From: Chrysoporthe austroafricana
Lineage: Eukaryota; Ascomycota; Sordariomycetes; Diaporthales; Cryphonectriaceae
Assembly: GCA_001051155.2 (NCBI GenBank)
Contig: JYIP02000007.1
Location: 1,366,342-1,430,341 of the forward strand
Reading direction: 5' to 3'
DNA length: 64,000 nucleotides
A model generated the notes under the pieces. The model did no database searches. It was not told the DNA's origin and saw nothing but the letters and a program-made list of their open reading frames with translations. A program made the translations under genes and the position numbers. How positions within the stretch are numbered: position 1 is the first letter of the stretch; the number at the start of each line of letters is the position of its first letter. Positions 1-12,007 of the stretch are shown here, in pieces.

Positions 1-2
1 TC

Positions 3-395
3 TACACCCTTGGCCTCGCAATGGGCACCTTTCTGGCGGGTCTGTACGGTATGAATCTGGAGAACTTTATCGAGGAGACCAACTTCGGCTTTGCAACCGT
101 GACCGTCGGCTCAGCTTTCGCCAGTATCCTCGTGGCGTGGTGGGGCTTCACCAAGCTGCGCAGAGTGCAGCGCGTGCGCATGAGGGAGCCGACCCCGCGC
201 CCCCGCAAGGCCAGTGAGGGCAGGGATGGGAAGAATTCGCTGGGCCCGTACGGCGTGCGGGAGTGGTACCGCGAGGAGAGCCCTACGGCGCTGCTGGAGG
301 CGAAACATAGAGAGAGGCTGAAGAGAATTTCCCAGATGAAGGAGAGACGGACTGAGATGACGGGATTCAGGAAGTGGTTACAGCGGTTTCGCTGA
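3..395 (+). CDS. Mrs2/Lpe10-type magnesium channel, C-terminal part
   Basis: This is the 3' end of a gene that begins before the window; the open frame starts at base 3. The GMN signature of CorA/Mrs2 magnesium channels (Y-G-M-N) lies in the first 20 residues, at the end of the first of two expected membrane helices. A second hydrophobic helix follows (A-F-A-S-I-L-V-A-W-W-G-F). The tail of about 85 residues is basic and would face the mitochondrial matrix. In this family the channel is a pentamer in the inner mitochondrial membrane that brings Mg2+ into the matrix. The short acidic loop after GMN (E-N-F-I-E-E) fits the fungal Mrs2 branch better than bacterial CorA. Which of the Mrs2/Lpe10 paralogues it is cannot be told from this fragment. 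Confidence 0.88.
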   Translation, partial: YTLGLAMGTFLAGLYGMNLENFIEETNFGFATVTVGSAFASILVAWWGFTKLRRVQRVRMREPTPRPRKASEGRDGKNSLGPYGVREWYREESPTALLEAKHRERLKRISQMKERRTEMTGFRKWLQRFR

Positions 396-782
396 TAGAC
401 CTCACAGTCCTGGGTCTCTTGGAAACTGAAAAGAAGAATCAATTTGCATAGTCTGGGTCGAAGGTATCGAGGGGCGGGCGATTGTTGGATCGTATATCGA
501 CCTCGCTCTGTCTAGAGGATGACAGGTCAGCGAGACTGTCTGCACATCCTTGACATTTCGACTCGGTTTACGTATATACTCGGCGGCGTTGTATTGTGAT
601 GATGACGACCCCTCTCACTTCATAGCAAGAGATTGTAGGTCGATGATACCCCCTTTCTCTCAAATCTGGAGTATTCGGTATGATTTCTCATTGCTGCAGT
701 GATACAAACTATTGGCATTCTCGCCTATCGAGACGCCCTCAATCCTCCAGGCCTCTCGAGCCATGGTGTCGATCCTGTCCGC
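396..782. other. Intergenic region between convergent genes
   Basis: This 387-base gap separates the 3' end of the magnesium-channel gene from the 3' end of the next, opposing gene. It should hold both polyadenylation regions. I see no coding signal in it. Confidence 0.5.
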
Positions 783-1553
783 TTACCGTGATAAGATCTC
801 TCTCAGTTTGAACACCTCAACGTCCCCGTCCTCACTACCAGCCCCTACCCGCCTCGATATCCGGATCCACCTCCTCCCCTCGCCCCTCTGCGCCTCGAAG
901 ACATCCCCCTTCCCCGCCTCACCATCCACCGACGGGGGCGCAACTGGTACAACATACGTATCCGCACCACTGATCTCCTCGTTCGGCGGCGGCACAGGCG
1001 CTCGCCTTCTGGGGCTGGACAACGACTCCGCGACCTCAGACTGGAGCGGATCCCGGCTCGATATCGTTACCGTGACCGTGGACACCGTGTCGTCGTCGCC
1101 CTCCCCTTCGGCGTTGGGCAGCGGGACTCCCCTCGGCGGCGACGAGAGGAGTGCGGCCATGGCCTCCGCATCCTCGAGGTCCATCTGCCTCAGCGCGCGG
1201 TGCCGCACGTACTCCAGCATGCGGGCCTGGTACCGCTGGGCGTAGACCGTGTCGGCCTGGCTGCAGAGGGCGAGGGAGGGGTAGGAGGAGATGAGGACGA
1301 AGACGGGCCCCCCTCCCTCCTCGCCCGGCGGCTCCCCCAAGGAGCCGCCGACCGCCTGGAACAGGAAGTGGTGTGCCCTCTTGGGGCAGGGCTTGCTGAT
1401 GAACGTCGCGCGGAGCGGTGAGCTGGACGGGCCGGGCGAGGGCGTGTACTTTGCGCAGAGCTCGAGCACTTCCGTCCAGAGGCTTGTGAAGGCTGGGTCT
1501 GTTGCCGAGATGGAGGGACGGAGGGTGAAGAACCAGAGGCGTGTGATTCCCAT
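783..1553 (-). CDS. Conserved fungal hypothetical protein, possible dimeric alpha/beta-barrel N-terminus
   Basis: A single-exon gene of 256 codons. The first 115 residues (from M-G-I-T-R-L-W-F-F-T-L-R) read as a strand, a helix, then strands ending in P-V-F-V-L-I-S-S-Y-P-S, like the ferredoxin-like fold of small monooxygenase/EthD-type fungal proteins. That is a fold-level guess. The remainder is low-complexity, with runs of acidic residues and prolines, and ends in a basic stretch. No signal peptide is visible. The upper strand carries long overlapping frames here, but they lack this ordered N-terminal domain and are shadows of the high GC content. The gene converges with the magnesium channel. 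Function unknown. Confidence 0.6.
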   Translation of the reverse strand: MGITRLWFFTLRPSISATDPAFTSLWTEVLELCAKYTPSPGPSSSPLRATFISKPCPKRAHHFLFQAVGGSLGEPPGEEGGGPVFVLISSYPSLALCSQADTVYAQRYQARMLEYVRHRALRQMDLEDAEAMAALLSSPPRGVPLPNAEGEGDDDTVSTVTVTISSRDPLQSEVAESLSSPRRRAPVPPPNEEISGADTYVVPVAPPSVDGEAGKGDVFEAQRGEGRRWIRISRRVGAGSEDGDVEVFKLREILSR

Positions 1554-2371
1554 TCTTTGTACGTGTACACGCGGGTTGAGTATTGATCGATGAGGGGTAG
1601 GATTTCTGAGTCTGGGTTGGAAGAGTGAAAGGGCAGATTTTGGGTCCAGCAGTGAGGATTCAAATAACGCTGAAGCTCACCGACATCTCAAGTCATGAGG
1701 TATGCTAATTTTTTTAGACGGTGGGTGGAAGTCCTCGTGGCTTGTCCTGACACGCCGACACGGTATGACGAACTGTTATGGAGTTCTCGTGTTACCCCTG
1801 ACAGAAGGATGATCCCATCGACGTCAGAGGGTCTAGCCTGGTCGAATAGTCGCCCCCTTCGGCACATTTGGGGCCTAGTGGGTTCATGAGACTAGTAAGT
1901 CACATTGAACGAGCCCGCCAAGCTGTCGAGTGTCAAACTCTCCCTATCACCCCGCAAAGATGTGTTGCATTTTGTGAATATGATCCAATTGTATGATCTG
2001 AGATCCGTCGCTTCATCTCGCCTCGACTGCGCTTCGTCAATAGAAGACTAGCATCACGAACGGGGAGCTGCTGACAACCGGAGCCTAAATGCCCGTCTCT
2101 TAGCGGATAATCGTGAAGGCTACTCCTAGATGTCATGGGGGTAGGGTGCAACACGAGTGGCATAGTCGGTGCAGAAGATGCCTTCTTGGGTGGAGGCGGA
2201 GTCGTGCATTGAGACGTCATAGCAGCAGATGCCCAGCTGTTGAGGGAGGATAGGTATTATGTTGATCCGCTCATCGACGGACAGCCTTGCGGGGGCCCAA
2301 CTTGCAAGATAGAAACATACCGGACGAGTTGAAGGAGTAGAGTGTTATTTTTATCGTAAAGTCACAAAGAT
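1554..2371. other. Intergenic region without recognisable gene
   Basis: About 0.8 kb between the start of the hypothetical gene and the 3' end of the MATE gene. It should contain the promoter of the former. A 95-codon minus-strand frame lies here (1933-2220) but its residue pattern is not protein-like and I do not call it. Confidence 0.4.
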
Positions 2372-3941
2372 CTATATATCCTCTCTCGCCTTCACGCTTT
2401 CGACGCACCTCTGCCATCTTAACCACCTCATGTAGATCCCCTCTGAGATGATAGTGGCCACCGAACTAACCGCAAAGCCAATCCATAGACCGTCCAGCTC
2501 CCACCTCAAGGGCCCCAGCTCCAGCCACATGGCAAGTGGGACCCCAACGGCGTAGTTCATGACAAATACGATCCAGGCTGCGACATCCTGACGGCCCAAG
2601 CCACGCATCATGCCGTGGGTGCCGCACAGGACAGAGTCGATGCTTTGGAATAGGGCGACGGTGAGGAAGCTGTTTGCGGTGATCTCTCGAATCCTTGCAT
2701 CGTCGGTGAAGATAGACGGGATCTGGTGACGGAAGATATATAGGACCGCTGCATCGAAAACACCGACGACGGTGAAGACGATGAAGTAGAGGCGTGTGGC
2801 ACGCCGGGCAGTCGGGAGCAGGCCTCCTCCTATGAGGTGACCGAGCCGCGTGCTGACGGCCACGCTGATAGAGAACGGGATATGCCAGACTATCACGGTC
2901 GCCGAGGTCTATTCATAACACAGTATGTTAGCTACAGAAGGTCGCCCATGCACTTGTTCATATGATGAAAAGGGATCAGACTTAGCAAAAGGTTCATCTG
3001 ACACTTACCAGAATAGTCTGAGCAGCCAGGTGCTCCGTACTGATATAGGACGTGCTGAGCGTGAGTATCTCGAATGCTCCCCACTCCGCCAGTGTCGCCG
3101 TGACGCCAGCTGTAGACAAGGATATCATCGTCCCCCATTTCCTCAAGGCCTCTCTGGAGAAGCCCCCCCAGCAGCCGTGGGACCACTTGCCTATAGGCGA
3201 GACAATATACAGCAGTAACAGGATGAACCGTAGGTTGTTGCTCAGAGCCGCACCCAGCGCGGCGCCCTCAAGGCCCATGCCGAGTGGGAAGGCAAGTAAC
3301 CAGCTCAAAGCAGCGTTGACCGGTGCACAGATGATGAGTACCGCCATGCCGGCGTTGCAGTCACCCTGGGCCTGCAGGAACCTCTTCAGGGCCTCAAACG
3401 CGGCGTACCCGGGCAGCCCTACGAGACTGTACCGCAGGAAGGATCCTGCCTTCACCGCGACATCGTGCTGCTTCACGACGGAGGGCAGCACCCACGGCGA
3501 ACATAGCCAGAACGCCCCGATCGGGACGGTCGCCAGGGCCATCAGCAGCAGCATACGCTGGATGTGCAGGCCGACGGCAAGAGGGTTTCCGGAGCCGTAG
3601 GCCTGGGAACACAGGGTGTCGAGGGCGGTGGCCATGCCCTCGTAGACGGCGAGGCCGATGACGTTCATGGTCGTCACGCCGATGCTGGCGGCGGCGAGGT
3701 CATCGGGCCCGAGGTGGCCGGCGACGACGGTAATGATCACGAAGAAGGAGTACTGCAGCAGGTAGGTGGCGGTCAGGGGGAGCGAGTACTTGATGAGTAG
3801 CCACAGCTCCGAGCTCGACCCGCAGCCGACCTCGTCGACGGCAGTTCCTGTGGATTCCGGCCTCAGGACCGGGCTCTCTGGGAGCAATGGGCTGCGCTCG
3901 TCGGCTTCATGGTGCGCATCTTGACCGCGCATGCTGGGCAT
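2372..3941 (-). CDS. MATE-family multidrug/toxic-compound exporter
   Basis: Two exons, 3009-3941 and 2372-2908, joined in phase 0 give 489 residues, a normal length for eukaryotic MATE proteins. The intron (2909-3008) begins GTAAGT and ends in TAG, and the frame runs on cleanly across it (A-A-Q-T-I-L then T-S-A-T-V-I-V-W). After a cytoplasmic head of about 55 residues come roughly twelve hydrophobic helices in two halves. Family features include A-G-H-L-G-P-D-D-L-A-A-A-S in helix 2, L-D-T-L-C-S-Q-A-Y-G-S in the first half, and V-S-T-R-L-G-H-L-I-G-G in the second. The protein should export organic cations or drugs by H+ or Na+ antiport at the plasma membrane or vacuole. Substrate unknown. Confidence 0.92.
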
Positions 3942-6900
3942 GAACGAAGACAGACTGCTGGGCCTTCTTTTTTGCGGTGATTATCCCTGGACAGGAATAC
4001 GGGACGCGTTGATACTTCGAGACTCTGGGCCAAGCACCCACGGTCGTTGGCTGGTAGAGATGTGCCGCAGCGAAAATTTCGCGCCCGGCTGGAATTCACT
4101 AGAGAAAATCCACTGGCGCGTCGTGAATCGTCGTGCTGTCTTGGCCAAGAGTCTGGAAGGGTGCGAAATTTCGACGTGCAACACAATTGGTACCCTGAGA
4201 CAGATGCTCAGCCCGGAAATTCCCCAATGAGACCTCCTGCAAGTTGTCAAGAGAGGTGAATCTACCGTTCGCCTTAGGCTCTTCCTGTTCGTGTTCAGAC
4301 CGGGTGGCGCGGAAATAAGCCCCACCGATCCCGAGACAACGGTACAATTATTAAAGGTTCGTCCCGGTTCATAGACCCACTGACTATAAAGTAGTGTGTG
4401 ATAGTAAGGCCCACCAACGAGGATGGACATAGTTCGTAGCATCAAGGGTCTTCACAGAGCAAGACTCGATAATACTCAGGGTTAGATGGCGAGAATAGGA
4501 GAGGTCAAAGCTGGATCTGGCTAGAATGCTCAACACGGGAGCCTCCAAAGCGCTGTCGAAGCTATTATTATTCTTGAGGAGCCAGAAGGCTACGCTATTG
4601 CTTTTTTATGTCGTACTTAACAATGTCCCGAGGTGTGACGCCTCTTACTGCTGCAATCCGAATACTCAAAGATGATCTGCGGATCGATTCAATTGGTTGG
4701 GTTGTAGTTTAACATGCGCTAAGAATCTCGGAAAGCGTAATTATGAACCGAGAGGCTTGATGCGGATCTCCGTGTAATATAGGAATTAGTAACCCTATAT
4801 CCACGAGCACTAGTGTTTATTCAACTGCCCAAATTCCACTCCTTATTTCTGTTCTCTTCTATCCTTCCTGTAGCTGTCTGTCACCGCCGCGAGACGCTGT
4901 TATTTACCAGAATAGACGGGATACAGAAGCGAGACGTACTTTATTGCCATTAGTAGTGTGTCTCTTCTGTCACACTTCCAGTTCTGCTTCATAAATCCAA
5001 TCCACATAGAACCTTCCGCTACCTAAGTCGACCACCAAGCTAAGGGCTAATGCCATTGTGATGGGCATGATCTCCGCATGCTAGAGTAGTCGGTGCAACA
5101 TTAAACTAGGGGAGTGGAGTTGAGGTCCCTGAGAAGGCTACATAAACATGTTTACGCTGGTCCACACCTCCTACATGATAATTGAGTTGCCCCTTCCCCT
5201 CTGCCCTCTAGGTGACGGATGCCAACATGAATTATTGTGGGCTAGTCATGGTCTTCGTTCCGGCGCCAGTACCGTTTCTGTGGGTTGCCTGGGGCAGGAA
5301 AAGATAGTCAGGGCCAGGTTTGACTATTACGGACTTTATCGTTGAGACATCGTAGTCTACAAAATGTCCAGAGCAATAGCAACAATGGATGATACTCGTC
5401 GACTGCCGCCTCAAAAGAGGACATGCCAGTGAAAATGTCTCAGGAGGTGATCAGGACTCACCATGGGCTTGATTAGCTGCTGTTAAAGTTGTCCAAGCGA
5501 AATCTATTCGCATGACTCCACAATGAACAACCGCTAGTCCACGGGGAGCGAGTTACCATCTATGAGGAAATCGTAGATGCGGGATTCCAATCGTGAAAAC
5601 CAGATCGATATACACTCCATCTTTTACAGCTGCGACGAGTTGACCGCGTGGGTATAGACCCCCATATCATCCTCTAGGAGACCTGCCCCAAGAGCATGGA
5701 CTGATTCTGAGGTGCGCTCATCAGATTTGAAACGTTGGAATAGAACGTCGTGCCATCACGCTTCGCGGCAGGTCCGTCTTGGTTGCAGCGTACGTTAGGT
5801 AAGAAACGGTCTTGACTGATATGACTTTTCCCGCACGACGTTGGACGTAGTCGACCCCAAGAAGTCTCACCTGGGCTGCGGGCCAGAACGCAGCCAAGCT
5901 GGATCCTGCTCCCATAGATCATCTCTTCCACTCGCTAGCTGTCATCCTGCTCGCCGATGAGGTAACACTGCGAAGGCCATTATCGGTGAAACACTACTTA
6001 CCCCTCAGTTCCTTCTGCACTCCCACTACTGTGGACTGTTGGACCAAATGACATCACTATCATCAAGTCATGGATTCTATGTGTATTGGACGACCGTGTC
6101 GAAGCCAGCTCCATATCTGCCTGAGGCGCCCCGGCAGCTAGCCACAGCCTGAGCGCCTTCTTGCCATAAAGTCAACGCTGCCTTTTATGCAGTAAATTGA
6201 TATTGCTTCCCACGAGAGGAACAGCTTGATTCTTTGATGAGATTACGCTTGTCCATTCTCGGAATTCACTCAGAGTGCCAGCTCATGATGAATAGCCACG
6301 TACTTCTGAAAGGCCCACTTGCCCCATCTCAGACTCCTGGCTAATAAAGAGAGGGGAGACATCCGATTTTGTTAAGTACGAAAGAACGATCTCGAGAGTA
6401 TGAGGTATTGTGTTGCAGGCAAGGATCAATCGTGCCTGTCTGAACTTTTGCAGTGGTAGAAGCGGTCTAACCCCTGCTCCATGCGCATTCTGTGTGGGCT
6501 CGTCCAATAACTATCGTACGACTCTGCTGCGTTGTTTCAGATTTTGAGTGTTCTTGACCCGCATATACGTTCTCTAAGTATGTTACACTGAAATTTATTG
6601 TCACTTCATTTTGGATCATGCCTCTTGCTCGACGTGACCTAAGTTCAAAGTGTCAAGGTCAAAGTGATGTTACGGCCCGGCCCGACCACAGTACCAGCTG
6701 CATACTTGTGCTTCCCAATCCGATCCAGAGCTTCCGAATCATCAATTGCTGAGACGGTTCTCAGTGTTGATGGTACGATCTTGACCATATGCGCCGTCTC
6801 GCCTGTCCTTGTGAAACACATCTGCGGAAGACTCATCCGCGCAAAGGTCCCCGGGGTGGCCCTCCACTTCAAGACTAGTGCTCATCCATTGAAGCCCTTT

Positions 6901-7063
6901 AGGACAGCCACAAAGATAAGCCCGCATTTGGGGGCTAATAAATCTGCAAGAGTGCTGAAATCCTTCCTTTGAGCACAATACATGTAAAGGCTTATGTAGC
7001 CCCGCACGGCCGTTCCCTCCAGTCTACTAGAAGTCCAGCTAAATATGATGTTACGACTTCGAA
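3942..7063. other. 3.1 kb region without a supportable gene
   Basis: The promoters of the divergent MATE and EamA transporter genes must lie at its two ends. Between them I find only short frames. A minus-strand segment at 5685-5931 has a possible intron (GTGAGA, CTAAC branch site, AAG) and a coherent tail ending at 5674, so a degenerate exon is possible, but I recognise no family. No tRNA or tandem repeat was noticed. Confidence 0.35.
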
Positions 7064-8341
7064 ATGGGTAGAGAAGAGAGACCTTCCTTTGCCGCTAGGC
7101 ACAAGCCATCGCTCGTCGTCCTCGCGTCCCAGATATCCGCTGCTGTCGTACATGGGGTCGTGAAGTCGCTGGAGAATGGGGCGGATGCCGTCGATCCTTT
7201 TCAGGTTCTCCTCATCCGGATGATCATCACAGGGATTGGCTGCTCGCTCTATCTGTGGCTCAGACGAGTGCCCGAATTCCCCTGGGGTCATCGTGATGTT
7301 CGCCCTCTACTGCTGTTGAGAGCGGTTGGAGGGGTATTGGGTGCAGGTGGCATGTATTGTGAGTTGTGCCGCCTCCTTATCATTGATCTGTCACCAGGGG
7401 ATGTCCCGTTGACGATGCACCACATCGCAGACTCGATCAGGTACCTCACGTTGTCACAAGCGACCGCCTTGAACTTTCTTGCCCCGATGGGCGCTATGAT
7501 CATATCCAAATATATGGATCATGGTACCTTCACGTTCATTGACCGCGCGGGTGCGGCTGTAGCGTTGGCGGGAGTGGTCATGGTCGTTCAGCCTGACAAC
7601 TTCTTCAAGCCTGGAGAGACACTGCCACTCGGTCCAAAGCTCGATACTTACGCAAAATGGAAAGGGTTGGCTTGCGGTCTAGTAGGCGTCCTAGGCACAA
7701 TCGTGAGTCCGGTCCCCGGTGCTTGAAACTCGCTCTTGTCATCACGAAAGAGTCCAAGGCTGACGCACCATAATTCTTCAAAGATCGCCCTGACCACAAT
7801 GCGTCGCGTCGGATCTCGCGCGCATCCTCTCACCGTCGTCAACTATTTTGCGTGGGTTGTTGTGCTGGTAGCAATGGCGCTAGTAATTATTGAGCAACTC
7901 ACGTGGCCAACGAGCCCCAGGGCATGGATATACATGACCATTGTAGGAGTTTTTGGAGGCTTGATGGTACGTCTGGAATTCCGCATGTCGCTTGACGTAT
8001 CCTACGAACGGAGGACTGACTAGGCATAGGAGTTCCTATTGACCGCCGGCATCGCGAGCGACACGTCGTCCGTGGCGACAATCATGATCTACTCGCAGGT
8101 TTTATGGGCTCTGGCACTCGACCGTATTTTCTGGCATGTCAGCATGAATCTGTGGACATTCGTAGGAGTTGGCAGCGTTATAGGGAGCCTGACCTTGGTA
8201 TCTTTGGCAAAGGAGATACCAGCCTTCCGTCGGCCGAGGCAACGATATGAGGCCGTCCCAGTTTGCGACGACAACGGAGTAACGGTGCATGAGATTGATT
8301 TGGATAGCCTTTATGACTCGGAAGAAGCACTCGGAATATGA
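7064..8341 (+). CDS. EamA/DMT-superfamily membrane transporter
   Basis: Four exons (7064-7358, 7431-7702, 7784-7966, 8030-8341) give 353 residues. Each intron has GT-AG ends and the reading frame closes at every junction (for example G-G-M-Y then Y-S-I-R-Y-L-T-L). The protein has two EamA halves of about five helices each. The junction at residues 98-110 gives the characteristic Y-Y-S-I-R-Y-L-T-L-S-Q-A-T-A-L-N-F-L-A-P of this superfamily. Fungal members sit in the plasma membrane or Golgi and move small metabolites or nucleotide sugars; the substrate cannot be told. The last 50 residues are hydrophilic and probably cytosolic. The first in-frame ATG was taken as the start, and an extra 5' exon cannot be excluded. 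Confidence 0.85.
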
Positions 8342-9066
8342 CAAATAGCAGCATCTCTTCAGCAATTCAAGGCATTTCAACACCGCAGTTGCAGGATCGC
8401 CTTCGGGATAACGCCACAACAGCCCGAAACACAGGAGAGGCTGCTCTCCTCGAGTCCCCAAAACTCTTGACGAAATTCGATTCTGGGGCATGTCAAGATG
8501 CGATGAGCTCCCGAGTGACCTCTGTCTTTCGTTCCGGGTGGCTGGGGGTATTTTGCCCCGAACTCGCCAAGAATAATAACAACCTTGAAGAGTTATGGTG
8601 GACTATAAGGATCTACATGCCGCTCTTTTTGGTAGCGGGTGACGTCAAGCTCCCGAATCGTGGAACACGGCGCCCTGAGCCAAAGGGATCGGCTTTCCCC
8701 TTTGAGCAAACCGAGGACATTCGGTCAGTCAGATACTGGGGCATTAGTGATCGCCCACCCACTTATGCGGGGTGCAGCCTGGGGAAGAAGAATCTGGGGA
8801 AGGATAATGACTCGTATCATACGTTTCTAGGGACTGCTTTGGCCCGGAGAGAGAGCGTTGTGCCTTGGTATCCCCGCTTCGATGCCGAACCCGACGGCCC
8901 GTCAGCCCACCATTTATGTCCCGCGGCTCGGGGTTTGGTCATGACGAATAATATATTAATCAAGTCGCACAGGCTCTTCTTGCCCTTCGGTGCGAAGCGA
9001 GGTCTGTAAGATCCTTTCTGTTGTCTGCAGCGTGACTTCGTCCCAAGAGCCACGCACTCTGTCAAG
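8342..9066. other. Intergenic region, promoter of the sugar porter
   Basis: About 0.7 kb between two tandem transporter genes. An open frame of 223 codons crosses it (8338-9009) but begins inside the upstream gene and resembles nothing, so I treat it as chance. Confidence 0.4.
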
Positions 9067-11185
9067 ATGAAGAAGTCAAAGTTCTACGGCCTGAGAGGCA
9101 CGTCCCTGAATGTTGCCATTGCTGTCATCGCGGGCACTGACTTCGCGCTCTTCGGATATGACCAAGTGAGCCAGCAGAGTGCTAGTGATACCTGACGCCC
9201 TCACTGATCTCTTCCTCGCAGGGTGTTATGGGCGGTCTGCTGACCTTGCCCTCCTTCTTGCAATACTTTCCCCAGGTCGATACCACCAACCCGCCGCCTG
9301 GCTACACCGCTTCGCAGGCATCGAATGTGCAGGGCATCACTGTGGGAGGATATACGTTGGGATGCTTCTTCGGGGCCGTCGCTACAATCTGGTTGGGCAA
9401 CTGGCTCGGACGAAAGAAATCGATCATCACTGGCTCGACAATTATGATTATTGGCGCCGCAATACAGTGTTCCTCGTTCACGCTGCCACAGCTCATTACT
9501 GCTCGTCTGATCACCGGGTTCGGCAATGGTAAAATAAGCCCCTCGTCGTCGTCACTGAAGATTCAAAGGCGTGCTGAGAAGATCTGCAGGAATCAATACA
9601 TCGACGGTGCCGACCTGGCAGTCTGAGACATCTAAACCTCACAAACGGGGACAGATGGTCATGATAGAAGGGTCCCTCATTGTCTTTGGTGTGATGCTGA
9701 GTTACTGGATCGACCTCGGCTTCTCGTTCCTCGAGCCATCGACCATCGCCTGGCGGTTCCCGATCGCGTTCCAGATCATCCTGGCGCTATTTGTTGCCCT
9801 CGGCATCCCAGGTCTGCCCGAGTCCCCTCGGTGGCTCATCCTGAAAGGACGGGAGGAGGAAGCGTTGGTCGTCCTCTCGGCACTTGCAGATCTTCCGGAG
9901 GATGACCCCAAGGTCCACAGTGACTTCCAGGCGGTCAAGGATGCCGCTCTCGAAATGGCGTCTGGGTCGTTGGGAGACTGCTTCAAGAGGAACCACAATC
10001 GCAACCTTCATCGGACGATTCTCGGATATGTCAACCAGATGTTTCAGCAAATTTCAGGGATCAACATTATTACATATTGTATGTACCTCTTAAAGCCCCT
10101 CCCTCATCTTCCTCGATATTTTGGGTCATGATATTTGATGAGTGAGGAGTGTCAACGGCGATCTTTTGGTCCAAACCTTAGAACTTCGTCAAGCCCACCC
10201 CCGACCCCCCTCAAAAACAGAATCGTTCTTGCTTCTCTCCAGGCGATTGCTGACCGCTATCAATACAGACGCCGCCACAATATTTGTCCGTATCGGCTTG
10301 TCGAACTTCCTCAGTCGACTTCTCGCTGCTCTCAACGGAACCGAATATTTCATCGCGTCCTGGATCGCCATCTTCACCATTGAGAAGTTCGGTCGGCGCA
10401 AGCTTATGCTCTTTGGGGCCGTTGGCCAATCCTTATCGATGGTTGTGCTTGCAGCCAGCAGCAGATACTCCGATGTCAACAAAGGCGCAGGGATCACAGC
10501 CGCGATCTTCTTGTTCGTTTTCAATTCATTCTTTGCCGTTGGCTGGCTGGGCATGACCTGGCTCTACCCTGCAGAGATCACGCCTCTGGGGATCCGAGCC
10601 CCGGCCAACGCGATCTCGACCACGGCCAACTGGATTTTCAACGTAAGTCTTGACATATCCCCTGGCGGATTTTCTCTGCAATACCTTACTGATCGTATTT
10701 TAGTTCCTCGTCGTTATGGTGACACCTCCCGCTTTTGCCAATATCGGGTACAAGACCTACGTTGTGTTCGCCGTAATCAACGCGTTTATGGTGCCTTGCG
10801 TCTACTTCTTCTTCCCCGAAACGGCCTACCGATCTCTCGAAGAAGTACGTCTCTCTCTCACCGTCTCTTCTCTTCTTTCATATCCCTCAACCCCTGATGA
10901 GTCCTATTCCTATAAACACCAAGCTAACTACGCATTTCCCAGATGGACGAGGTCTTCCAGGATGCCCATGGCTTCAAGGGAGCCTTCGATGTCGTCAAGA
11001 TCGCCAGAGACAAGCCGAGGCGTTATGACAAGCACGGCGAGCTGCTTATTAACTACGAGGATACCGAATTCGCCCACAGAAGGCATTCGAGTGTGGCTGG
11101 TGCCGGAGACCCACATGGCTACCCCCATACAGAAAAGAGTGATGATCATATCAATGGGTCTGAGGAGAGGAGGGAGAATCTGTGA
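9067..11185 (+). CDS. MFS sugar porter (hexose/monosaccharide type)
   Basis: Six exons (9067-9165, 9222-9528, 9590-10078, 10269-10642, 10704-10844, 10943-11185) give 550 residues, the usual size. All five introns are GT-AG and the frame closes each time. Sugar-porter hallmarks are in order: G-Y-D-Q-G-V-M-G-G after helix 1 (residues 30-38), the loop 2-3 motif G-N-W-L-G-R-K-K, P-E-S-P-R-W-L-I-L-K-G-R in the central loop, Q-Q-I-S-G-I-N in helix 7 and E-K-F-G-R-R-K-L in loop 8-9, ending with P-E-T-A-Y-R-S-L-E-E. It should take up hexoses or related sugars by proton symport. The cytoplasmic tail after the last intron is long and hydrophilic (80 residues). It lies downstream of another transporter in the same direction. 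Confidence 0.93.
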
Positions 11186-11873
11186 GGGAGGGCGGATGAG
11201 GACAGCGGCAGCACTTCCGCAGTGCGCAGGCTGGGCGGGCATAGACACTATGAAGCAGGCTTGCGAGGACTTCAGGCTGATGCACCCTGCCTATTTCAAG
11301 CTCAACAGAAAGACTAGAGGAGCGTTTGGAACGCACATCTAGACTATAGGAGGCAAAAATACTAGAAGGCCTAGCTGTACGGTACCCTTAAGCAGGTATC
11401 TACATGGGTATTTTTTGATGTGATGATCAGTTCGGAAATCTCAGCAAACATGGAGTGATCTACGTAGCGCAGTGCGCAGGCTGTCTCTCCACTTGCAGCC
11501 CGTTTAAGGCGAGCATCCGGGCGTGTGGCTGAGGTTAGGCCGTGTCATCTGTCGGGTGGCAGGGCCTCCGTCCCTTTGAGCGGACCCAGCGCGTCGGAAA
11601 ATGTGGGCACCGCCGCCGTGTGAGGAAATGTCTGTTATGACGGTGGTCTTACCGGGCCACACGTGCAGGGTCATAGTAATTAATTCCAACCGTACTCTTC
11701 ACCAGCGGAACGGGCTAGTGTACAGAGAACTAGCGCCTCTAGAGCCGGGTGGGTCCTGAGGTCGGTCTCGCCACCCACGCTACTGTTTAGTATATAATAA
11801 AGCTATCTGAAAGAATTTTCAACAATCGCAGACCCACTACACTCGGCGCACAACGCCGGGCCTGTTAAACAGA
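11186..11873. other. Intergenic region before the tRNA gene
   Basis: About 0.7 kb holding the 3' end of the sugar-porter transcript. I see no further gene in it. Confidence 0.4.
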
Positions 11874-11997
11874 TCTTCCGTAGTATAGTGGTCAGTATGC
11901 AAGCTTGTCACTCGCTAATCGGCGAAAGGTTCTTCATAGCCTTCTCATCGTGAGTAGCATTCCGCTTGAGACCCGGGTTCAATTCCCGGCGGGAGAG
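11874..11997 (+). tRNA. tRNA-Asp (anticodon GTC) with a 52-nt intron
   Basis: The acceptor arm (11874-11880) pairs over seven bases with 11990-11996. The D arm starts at 11883, the anticodon stem CAAGC (11900-11904) pairs with GCTTG (11964-11968), and the T arm is CCGGG/CCCGG (11973-11977 and 11985-11989) around TTCAATT. The seven-base anticodon loop TTGTCAC places GTC at 11907-11909. The D-arm sequence matches eukaryotic tRNA-Asp. The loop is interrupted after the base that follows the anticodon by an intron at 11911-11962, the standard eukaryotic position for removal by the tRNA splicing endonuclease. The discriminator base is G (11997). The anticodon stem is less GC-rich than in most tRNA-Asp genes. 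Confidence 0.9.
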
Positions 11998-12007
11998 TTT
12001 TTTTTTT
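11998..12007 (+). terminator. RNA polymerase III terminator
   Basis: A run of ten T residues begins directly after the discriminator base of the tRNA gene. This is the normal pol III stop signal. Confidence 0.85.

Noticed and set aside
8338..9009. 223-codon open frame between two transporters
   Set aside because: It overlaps the stop of the upstream gene and shows no protein-like pattern, start context or family.
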